The notes beneath the pieces were generated by a model. The model made no database searches, had not been told where the DNA came from, and was given only the letters and a program-made list of their open reading frames with translations. DNA of 11,873 nucleotides from Bacteroidota bacterium. GTDB lineage: Bacteria > Bacteroidota > Bacteroidia > Chitinophagales > Chitinophagaceae. The DNA lies in the NCBI GenBank assembly GCA_023386395.1, contig JAEWJV010000220.1, forward strand, positions 1 through 11,873, given 5' to 3'. The position numbers and the translations under genes were made by a program. Shown in pieces: positions 1 through 6,555 of this stretch. Numbering within the stretch: position 1 is the first letter of the stretch; each line of letters starts with the position of its first letter.

Positions 1-1016
1 GAATAAGGTGATAGCCCCGGCCCCGGATCATGATAACGAAACCCAACCTGGTGACCAAGCGCATGATTAAAATATTCACTATATCCAGCTTCCTTTATGC
101 AGGTTCTTGCAACAGCATCTATTGCTGTCATCGCTTTTCCGGGTGCTATTTGCCGGATGGCCAATTGCTGTGCTTTACTTACCACTTCATATATCTCGTT
201 TTGTTTCGCTGACATTGTTCCCACTTTTGCTGTCCGTGTTATATCTACCCAGTAACCATTTACACACACAGCCATTTCAAGCATTACCAATTCACCTTGC
301 TTTAATTGTTTAGCAGTAGTACGGTTAAAAACACCTCCATCTGCTGCATTTATGCCAGACTGTACCATGGGCCATGCCCTTGCAAAAAGAACACCGTCGT
401 CCTCCATAGCCATGCTAACAGCCCCTTCAATAAGTGAAGCTAACTTTGCTTCTGAAATACCGGGCAATGCATGTTCATAAAAAACATCAATTGCTTTGGA
501 TGCAACCTTATGCGCCTGTTTAATGCACATTATATCATCATCCATTTTATATTGTAAAAGCTGCAACAATTTTTCATCTATATTTTTAAAAGCGCCCTCA
601 CCTAATTGCAGAAGTCTCCTCATCAAATCACCAGGTAAATGTGGAGATTCACCACTCATGCGGCAGGGAGATATGGCGCTTAATTCACTGATAAATGAAA
701 AATTACTGTTCAATATTTTCCTTTCCCTGAGCAATGACTTTATCTCATTAAATAATACGTCCCAGGGGTTGATGTTAGATAACTGTCCCCATGGAAATCT
801 TCTTATTTCTATTGCTGCAGGAAGTATATTATTGGGCTCAGCCTGTGGCACAAATAAAACCGGCTTGCCATCATTGGTATAAACTAAAAAAGATAATCCC
901 CATAATGGATAGTATCCAAGCATCATTACCAACTCTTCGGGCCGCCAAAATATTACAGCACTAATCGAATTAGTTTGCAAGATTTTATCTGCTATTAATT
1001 TGCGTTGCTGATTCAT
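1..1016 (-). CDS. M24-family metallopeptidase (aminopeptidase P / creatinase-like), 3' end outside window
   Basis: Partial gene: 338 codons are readable from an ATG at 1016 down to position 3, and the C-terminus lies beyond the left edge. The protein starts MNQQRKLIADKI. Residues 1 to about 130 look like the creatinase N-terminal domain; from about 165 the pita-bread catalytic fold follows. Visible motifs are NGYWVDITRTAKVG with Asp258 as expected metal ligand, and NHALGHQVGFRYHDPGPG with His322 and His329. The two C-terminal glutamate ligands would lie outside the window. The position normally held by the first metal-binding Asp, eleven residues before Asp258, is Glu247 in the context LEMAVCVNG, so classical Xaa-Pro peptidase activity is uncertain; some M24 relatives act on non-peptide amides. 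There is no signal peptide, so it is probably cytoplasmic. It starts 30 bp after the MFS gene and is probably the third gene of the mannosidase operon. Family call firm, substrate unknown. Confidence 0.85.
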   Translation of the reverse strand, partial: MNQQRKLIADKILQTNSISAVIFWRPEELVMMLGYYPLWGLSFLVYTNDGKPVLFVPQAEPNNILPAAIEIRRFPWGQLSNINPWDVLFNEIKSLLRERKILNSNFSFISELSAISPCRMSGESPHLPGDLMRRLLQLGEGAFKNIDEKLLQLLQYKMDDDIMCIKQAHKVASKAIDVFYEHALPGISEAKLASLIEGAVSMAMEDDGVLFARAWPMVQSGINAADGGVFNRTTAKQLKQGELVMLEMAVCVNGYWVDITRTAKVGTMSAKQNEIYEVVSKAQQLAIRQIAPGKAMTAIDAVARTCIKEAGYSEYFNHALGHQVGFRYHDPGPGLSPY

Positions 1017-1046
1017 ATATTCTTTGTGTTACAAACACTAAAAATT

Positions 1047-2456
1047 TTATTGCTTTACCAGTTCTGAATTTAATTTATCCTGGTGGTTGCTTTCCCAATA
1101 ATGCTCTATCTCTTCTAATGTTTTTCCTTTAGTTTCCGGAATAAACCTATATACAAACCAGGCTGCCGGAATCATTGCAGCAGCATATAACATAAAGGCA
1201 AACCCAATTCCGATAGACTCTCTCATTATTGGATAAGTTTGTGTTACAAAAGCAGAACCGACAAACAGGATTAGCGTAGCCAAAGACATAGCCCTGCCAC
1301 GAATTTTTGTTGGATAAATTTCTGAAATAACCACCCATACACCTGGCCCAAGCGTGGCAGCAAATACAGCGATGTACAAAATAAACGAGCCAATAAAAAA
1401 CGTGCTGTTGCCATCTTTATAAAATAACCATCCTATAAAAAATAGAGCAATGCTTAAACCAATAAAACCAAAAATCAATAAAGGTTTTCTTCCCCACACA
1501 TCTATTTTCCAAATGGCTACCAATGTAAAGATCATATTAAAGAAACCGATCAGCGCTGCATTTCCCATGGCAGAACTTCCTTCAAAACCAGCTTTTGTAA
1601 AAATGGTGGGTGCATAATACATTACTGTAGTAATGCCAGACAGCTGGCTAAAGAACGGTAGCATAATTCCTATAAGCAATGCCGTTCTCCATTGCGGTGC
1701 AAATAGTTCTTTAAAATTTACTTCTTTAATATTGATGGTCTTTTTAATCTCAACCATTTCAACCTTCGCTATTTCCAAACCGTTAATCCTTGTTAATACA
1801 ATACCTGCTTTATCGTACTTCTTTTTCATTATAAGCCAGCGTGGACTTTCAGGCGCTAATAACAGTAGTAAAAAAAACAACAAAGCCGGAACCATATTTG
1901 AACCCAACATGGCACGCCACACTTCTTCCACCATATAATAATGCATAAACCCTGTTATGGATCCCTGCGTTGCAATGCTCAATAACCAGCCATTGCTTAA
2001 GTAGGAACATAAAATTCCGAGTGTGATAGATAACTGGTATACGGAAACCAATCTTCCACGTAAATAAGCAGGTGATAGTTCAGAGATAAACAAGGGCGCC
2101 ACCATTGCTGCAAATCCTACACCCACTCCACCAACGATACGGGCTATTACAAGAGCAGATGGCATTTGTGCCACAGCACACCATACTGCTGAAACAATAA
2201 ACAATAAAGCCGACAACAAAAGCGTGAGCTTACGTCCATATCTATCAGACATCCATCCTGCCACAGCTGCTCCGCCTACACATCCTAATAATGCAGAACT
2301 CATGAGCCAGCCTTCCATTGCAGGAGTAAGAGCAAATTGTGTTCTTAAAAAATTAATGGCACCTGAGATAACGGCTGTATCAAACCCGAATAGAAATCCT
2401 CCAAGTCCTGCAGTTATACAAATAAGTATGAGATAAGGATATCCTGTTAAACGCAT
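1047..2456 (-). CDS. Sugar-porter family MFS transporter (XylE/GLUT-like)
   Basis: A 469-residue, 12-helix major facilitator permease of the sugar porter family, expected to import a monosaccharide with protons across the inner membrane. Signatures in order: GFDTAVISGA (24-33), DRYGRK in loop 2-3 (71-76), ELSPAYLRGR (126-135), PESPRWL closing the first half (202-208), the helix-7 sugar-site motif at 270-276, DVWGRK in loop 8-9 (319-324), EIYPTKIRGR (379-388) and the C-terminal PETKGKTLEEIE (440-451). Length is typical of the family. Gln141 on helix 5 and Trp374 on helix 10 are kept, but the helix-7 QQxxGxN motif reads SQLSGIT, so two sugar-contacting positions known from XylE and GLUT1 differ. 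The start MRLTGYPYLILI leads straight into helix 1. It lies 18 bp after the GH38 gene on the same strand, so it is probably co-transcribed and may import the sugar that enzyme releases. Exact sugar unknown. Confidence 0.93.
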   Translation of the reverse strand: MRLTGYPYLILICITAGLGGFLFGFDTAVISGAINFLRTQFALTPAMEGWLMSSALLGCVGGAAVAGWMSDRYGRKLTLLLSALLFIVSAVWCAVAQMPSALVIARIVGGVGVGFAAMVAPLFISELSPAYLRGRLVSVYQLSITLGILCSYLSNGWLLSIATQGSITGFMHYYMVEEVWRAMLGSNMVPALLFFLLLLLAPESPRWLIMKKKYDKAGIVLTRINGLEIAKVEMVEIKKTINIKEVNFKELFAPQWRTALLIGIMLPFFSQLSGITTVMYYAPTIFTKAGFEGSSAMGNAALIGFFNMIFTLVAIWKIDVWGRKPLLIFGFIGLSIALFFIGWLFYKDGNSTFFIGSFILYIAVFAATLGPGVWVVISEIYPTKIRGRAMSLATLILFVGSAFVTQTYPIMRESIGIGFAFMLYAAAMIPAAWFVYRFIPETKGKTLEEIEHYWESNHQDKLNSELVKQ

Positions 2457-2474
2457 AGTTTTGTTGATAGAGTT

Positions 2475-5327
2475 TTAAAAACTTATTCTATAAGTTTGAA
2501 TAGCTGATTTAGGCACATTTATTTTAAATGAATTGCCACTGCCATTTAATTTACTTTTTGGTTCTTCAATTAAGTTGGCTTCCTGCAATGCATTGATGTT
2601 TTTAAAACTTGAAAACTCAACATCTTCATTTTCTTCTTTCATGTTTACAATTCTCATTACAAGTTGATTGCTATCGTCCGCTTTTTTTATAGCAGTAATT
2701 TTTATAAAGGGAGATGTAGAAGCAAAGAAACTTTTTGTTTCAGGCAGCGAACCATTTTTGTTTTTATTTGCGTTCACCGTAGAAAATGAATGGCTGTTTT
2801 CTACAGCAAATGCATAACCATTTGCCCACCCTGGTTGATGTGAGGTTAATGAAAAATTAAATACATGCCTGCCCTTTTGATAATACCAGGGCCCCTGGTA
2901 ATGACAACTCTTCTGTGATGTAAGCATGATGTATTGCAACACAGGGTAGCTTACCGCATCAGTGGTAGGATCAACCCAGTCGAATGCTGCAATCTGTGAA
3001 GCAAGCGTAACACCAAGTCCGTTACCGTTAGCAGAAACAAAATTCAATGATTCCCTGGGATGAGATTCTTCAGGCTTGTGGCGGTAGGTGCCACCCCATG
3101 CCCAGCCCATCGGCCGCATTTGCAGTTCAGATCTGTACACAGTTGAAATGCCCATCGGCACATCGTAATCAATTCTTGCTTCATTTGTATTTATCGGCAT
3201 TGCAAAAGTTAACTGGCGGTTCTTCACACCTGGCCAGTTGGGTACTTCATATTCAAAATCGATTTTCTTGATTTGATGATATACGGTTATGCGCTGAATA
3301 AAATCTACATCATTCATTTTACCGCTGTTCTCAAACGTTGTAGATACTGTTCCGTCATTAATGATTCTCCATACAGATTGATGATTGCTCATTTTATCAT
3401 AATTGCTAACGTTAGGTGGAGTAATTTGGGTAAACTCACCTGCATCCAAGCCATCATAGCCAAGATCCATTATGTCGCCACCGGCGAAACGGGTGGTATT
3501 TAATATCTCTTTCCCAAGTTGTTTATCAAACAGGCTTTTTATACCTCCGTTACCCAACCACATGGAATAGAATTCATTTTCATAGGAGTTAGAAGAAGCA
3601 ATGTGTTTTCCTGTTGCCTGCTTCTTTTCTTTTTTGAGATAATAAGTTTTATATCCAATAGAAGGAACGGATTCTGCCAAAAATGAAATGGCCGGCCCCT
3701 GCTCTGTTCTTATTTTTTGTGAAGCAACAGTTTTACCATCTGCATCTACTACAATATAATTGTCTGTCGTATCCTTTAGCTTTACAACGGATATGCCGCC
3801 CCTTATCCATGATAAATCATTGAATACAACAATAGGGTTATCAAATTTTGTTTTGATATCTGCTGCTATGCTTTGCTGTGACTTTTTTAATGATTGTTGC
3901 GCAAGTTGATTACCTCTTTCAAGATAAGCCCTGAAAATAGAATCCGTTATGTCTCCGTTTTTGCCTCCCCAGCCGTGATCAGGATATATTGAATAATACC
4001 AGGCAGAATCAAATAGCGCCTTAGGATAATCGGTAAAATCATTACGGTGAATCGCTTTGATAGTTGCAAACATTTCTGCCGCAGGTAAATTGACTGATGA
4101 TTGGCGTTTTGCTTTGATGGCTTCATAATGTGCCGGGCCATGTATGTACAACCAAAGGTCAGGCCTCTCACCGGATATAGAATCAAACTTTGCAGATGGC
4201 ACATTGATAGTCCCTAAAAACTGATCAACAGTTGAATATTGCAGCTTTGGAATGTCGAGCCCCGTTGTAGCTGCTATATCATTCCAGTCTTTTAATACCT
4301 GTTCATAAAAAATGGGACCAGCAGCATCGTTACTGATTACCACAGCATAGTGTGGGGGAATATTCCTTGACGCATAATACTCATTCCAGTTTTTAAGTAC
4401 CTCATGTAATTTATGCAAAGCAGTGGGTGCATCGTCATCAAAATATTTGTAAAAAATGACTGCCCATCCATAGTTACCCGGACTGTAAGTAAAAACCTTT
4501 GACCCATCAGGGCTGTACCAATTGTAAAAGCCTTCCTTAAAACGGCTGATGAATAAGTTCTTAACCCCGGCCTTAGCTAATATCTGTGGAAACTGAATTG
4601 TTCTGGCCGGCACGTCTACATTAAATGCAGTTTGAGCATCAATCTTACCATCAAATTTTTCTTTCAACCATTTTTTGCCGAGGTAAAGCTGACGTATTAA
4701 TTGTTCGTCTGCTTCTATTCCTTCATATGGTTGATTAAAAGTAGCACCCCATCCAAACTGCCCGTTTTGATAGGATTGAACTGCCTTGTCAAAATTGGCT
4801 GGCTCCTCATCAATTAACTCACGCAGGTTAAGCGCCTGCTCCATTCCAAATTTGAAATCTTTATGTTTTTCAGCAATACCAAATGCCGGAACAATGATTT
4901 TATCAATGCGTTCCATCATGCAGGAATCGGGGGTGTTCATCCAGGCAATGTCCTGGTGTGAAGATGAAATAATATCAATACTGCCTTTCTTAAAATAACC
5001 CCAGTCTGCCGCCACATACGGAGAAAAAGATTGGGTGGCAACAGTCAGATTTCTTTGTTTAAACACCAGCATTCCCGGGCTACCTACCAGTGGTAAAACT
5101 GCTCTTAAAGAGTCTGAGTCAACAGTGTAACTTATTGGTTTATTATCGAATTCAATTGATAGATCTTTTTTATCAGCTTTATATACAATAGTGGCATTTG
5201 TAAAAACTTCGCCATTCTTTTTAATGTACTGTATCGGCTTAGGATAAACAATCTTAAAATCTTGAGAATAGACAGCGATTGAAATACCGTATATAAAAAT
5301 GATACAGGATAATAATTTTAATTTCAT
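2475..5327 (-). CDS. Secreted glycoside hydrolase family 38 (alpha-mannosidase-like)
   Basis: A 950-residue protein with an N-terminal signal peptide (hydrophobic run in MKLKLLSCIIFIYGISIAVYSQ), so exported to the periplasm or beyond. After a small beta-rich region (about 25-110) comes the GH38 catalytic domain. Its zinc-site and catalytic landmarks can be matched to family members: SHQDIAW with His124 and Asp126; FNVDVPARTIQFP with Asp238 as probable nucleophile and zinc ligand; WYSPDGSKVFTY (270-281); and YPDHGWGGKNGDITD with His451 at the position of the late zinc histidine. The remainder, about 490-950, fits the beta-rich C-terminal domains of GH38 enzymes. GH38 enzymes hydrolyse alpha-mannosyl linkages by a retaining, Zn-dependent mechanism; the family includes broad alpha-mannosidases and mannosylglycerate hydrolase, so substrate cannot be fixed from sequence. 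It is the first gene of a probable operon with the sugar porter and the M24 protein. No SusC/SusD pair or GH92 gene is visible nearby. Confidence 0.9.
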   Translation of the reverse strand: MKLKLLSCIIFIYGISIAVYSQDFKIVYPKPIQYIKKNGEVFTNATIVYKADKKDLSIEFDNKPISYTVDSDSLRAVLPLVGSPGMLVFKQRNLTVATQSFSPYVAADWGYFKKGSIDIISSSHQDIAWMNTPDSCMMERIDKIIVPAFGIAEKHKDFKFGMEQALNLRELIDEEPANFDKAVQSYQNGQFGWGATFNQPYEGIEADEQLIRQLYLGKKWLKEKFDGKIDAQTAFNVDVPARTIQFPQILAKAGVKNLFISRFKEGFYNWYSPDGSKVFTYSPGNYGWAVIFYKYFDDDAPTALHKLHEVLKNWNEYYASRNIPPHYAVVISNDAAGPIFYEQVLKDWNDIAATTGLDIPKLQYSTVDQFLGTINVPSAKFDSISGERPDLWLYIHGPAHYEAIKAKRQSSVNLPAAEMFATIKAIHRNDFTDYPKALFDSAWYYSIYPDHGWGGKNGDITDSIFRAYLERGNQLAQQSLKKSQQSIAADIKTKFDNPIVVFNDLSWIRGGISVVKLKDTTDNYIVVDADGKTVASQKIRTEQGPAISFLAESVPSIGYKTYYLKKEKKQATGKHIASSNSYENEFYSMWLGNGGIKSLFDKQLGKEILNTTRFAGGDIMDLGYDGLDAGEFTQITPPNVSNYDKMSNHQSVWRIINDGTVSTTFENSGKMNDVDFIQRITVYHQIKKIDFEYEVPNWPGVKNRQLTFAMPINTNEARIDYDVPMGISTVYRSELQMRPMGWAWGGTYRHKPEESHPRESLNFVSANGNGLGVTLASQIAAFDWVDPTTDAVSYPVLQYIMLTSQKSCHYQGPWYYQKGRHVFNFSLTSHQPGWANGYAFAVENSHSFSTVNANKNKNGSLPETKSFFASTSPFIKITAIKKADDSNQLVMRIVNMKEENEDVEFSSFKNINALQEANLIEEPKSKLNGSGNSFKINVPKSAIQTYRISF

Positions 5328-5438
5328 AATTAGAAGTGCTGGAATGCATCTTTATTACTTAACTGTATTAACCGGCCTTTAAAATTCAATACCAAATATT
5401 TGTATTAAAATCAACTGATTAGTAAAGTAAATAATTGA

Positions 5439-5476
5439 TTCTGTTTACAGAAGCAAAAATGTTGATGTGAACATTT
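5439..5476. promoter_or_regulatory. Two adjacent inverted repeats upstream of the mannosidase operon
   Basis: Two dyads lie four bases apart, 112-149 bp upstream of the GH38 start. The first, 5439-5452, reads ttctgtttacagaa, with 6-bp perfect arms around two bases. The second, 5457-5476, has arms aaatgtt and aacattt around a six-base centre (gatgtg), a spacing like that of helix-turn-helix dimer sites. They lie between a candidate -7 element and the GH38 start codon, so they are plausible operators or leader structures for substrate-dependent control. The cognate regulator is not in the window. This is inference from symmetry only. Confidence 0.35.
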
Positions 5477-5518
5477 AAGCAATAACGTTAAATTCAATTC
5501 CAGGTGTTGTTTACTATT

Positions 5519-5526
5519 CAAAATTA
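5519..5526 (-). promoter_or_regulatory. Candidate -7 promoter element for the GH38 operon
   Basis: Read on the minus strand, this is TAATTTTG, a full match to the Bacteroidota -7 consensus TAnnTTTG. The nearest upstream TTG sits 23 bp away, slightly farther than the usual 19-21, so the -33 element is weak. The leader to the GH38 ATG would be about 185 nt and would contain both inverted repeats. A match of this length can arise by chance in AT-rich DNA. Confidence 0.3.
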
Positions 5527-6016
5527 TTCGAAGGCAGCAAACTTTATTACAATTGTATTAATGGATACTTACGCTATTTTAATCAAAAAATCATTAAACA
5601 AGGTCAACCGACTATCAAAAAGTGTTATCTTTTAATATGCATTTTTAAATCCGGCCAATTCTGCTTTATAAAAGACATTAATATTTGTAGATATTAAAGC
5701 TACACCTTCACTTTTTAAATTAAGGATGCTGCTTTTACTAACATTGAGCAAAAAAAATGGGGTTGCTATTGCTTTGCAATTAAACAAAAACAATCCTCCC
5801 GGCTTTTTAGGCTTTAGTTTGCCCATGATTCAAGGTTCTGCAAAGTGCCGGGTGAGATTTTGAGTTTTTTTCGAATACAAAATGTTCATTTTTTGGATAT
5901 GCTGATTTTCAACGAGTTTAGGCCAGCCTGGTGAGTAATGTTGTAACATTGATATTGCTCACTGAATCACTCACCGGAAATTTGATATTTCCTGTACTTT
6001 TTGGTGAACCCCTAAA

Positions 6017-6059
6017 ATGGAAAAAGCCCGCAAACATTGAGTTTGCAGGCTTTTTCCAT
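6017..6059 (-). terminator. Strong hairpin terminator downstream of ssrA, symmetrical enough to act both ways
   Basis: An inverted repeat with 19-nt arms, one C/A mismatch and a 5-nt loop (attga). The stem carries a GC-rich core (gcccgcaaac against gtttgcaggc) flanked by five As on one side and five Ts on the other, so either strand gives a hairpin that closes into a U-run. It begins 19 bp beyond the mature tmRNA 3' end and is the evident terminator for that transcript. No gene runs into it from the left. Confidence 0.85.
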
Positions 6060-6078
6060 AATTTGGTATTGATTTTAG

Positions 6079-6452
6079 TGGAGCTGAGGGGACTCGAACC
6101 CCTGTCCAAACATCTTTGCCATAAGCTTTCTACATGCTTAGTTTATTATTAATTGTCGGCAAATAAGCGGGAACAAACCAACCAATTATTCGCTTAGCTG
6201 AATAATCTTTTGCAACAGTCACAGCATTCTGTTGCAGCATTCTGTATTTGTTTTTGAGTCGGCGGCGGAGCGTGGTAACAGAACAACCGGCTCAACGCGG
6301 CCCTAATGACTAACTAATCACTGATTAGGCAGCCATAGCGAAGTTAGATTCGCCATTTGTAGTTTGAACTTTCGGATTAGCGTGCAAACGGTACAACGCA
6401 CGGCATGCTTACACTTACCACAAACGGATGCTGTCAAAACCAATACAGCCCC
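6079..6452 (-). ncRNA. ssrA: Transfer-messenger RNA (tmRNA)
   Basis: One-piece tmRNA that rescues stalled ribosomes by trans-translation, acting with SmpB. The 5' end GGGGCTGTATTGG pairs over 7 bp (one G-U) with the 3' CAGCTCC followed by discriminator A. The tRNA-like T-arm shows GGGGTTCGAGTCCCC. The 374-nt length is normal. The CCA tail is not encoded (genomic CTA follows the discriminator), so it must be added. The tag reading frame runs from GGC at 6354 to TAA at 6325 and encodes GESNFAMAA, close to the GExxYAxAA tags known from Bacteroidota and ending in the AA degron recognised by ClpXP-type proteases; a second in-frame stop region (TCAGTGATTAG) follows. The resume codon (Gly) is inferred from related tags. 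The gene has its own terminator to the left and is divergent from the MutS-like gene. Confidence 0.97.
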
Positions 6453-6503
6453 GGATTGAGAAAGCGGCGAGCTATGAGCTCACGTTTTTCAGAGAACGAA
6501 CAG

Positions 6504-6511
6504 CAAATTTA
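6504..6511 (-). promoter_or_regulatory. ssrA: Candidate -7 element for ssrA
   Basis: On the minus strand this reads TAAATTTG, a full match to TAnnTTTG. It lies about 50 nt upstream of the mature tmRNA 5' end, leaving a short leader to be removed by RNase P. The leader includes a small hairpin GAGCT-CAT-AGCTC just before the mature end. No well-spaced TTG -33 element is seen: the closest, in TTTTTTG, is only 13 bp away. Confidence 0.45.
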
Positions 6512-6555
6512 CAAATGTTTTTTGCAAAAAATATTTAAAACGCATCTTCGCCTGT

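Larger units (their letters stand above)
5328..6016. other. Intergenic stretch without a convincing protein gene
   Basis: About 690 bp between the GH38 start and the ssrA terminator. The GH38-proximal part holds the candidate promoter and dyads. The centre, about 5630-5830, contains only a 64-codon minus-strand reading frame with no recognisable domain and low-complexity hydrophobic and Lys/Asn-rich composition; I do not call it a gene. The distal part, 5930-5975, contains a compact set of overlapping inverted repeats. No RNA gene other than the tmRNA beyond it is recognisable. Confidence 0.6.

Noticed and set aside
496..882. 128-codon plus-strand reading frame
   Set aside because: Antisense shadow of the M24 gene, whose minus-strand product has clear family motifs throughout this stretch.
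5632..5826. 64-codon minus-strand reading frame
   Set aside because: No recognisable domain, AT-rich low-complexity composition, no promoter or ribosome-binding context, and it lies in a gap with stops in most frames; too weak to call a gene.
5798..5852. cccggc ... gccggg pair as a long hairpin
   Set aside because: Six-bp arms separated by 43 bases with no further pairing between; expected by chance.
5918..6152. Short reading frames on both strands over the terminator and ssrA 3' end
   Set aside because: They are translations of the terminator hairpin and tmRNA sequence, as shown by the matching KPAN-type peptides on both strands.
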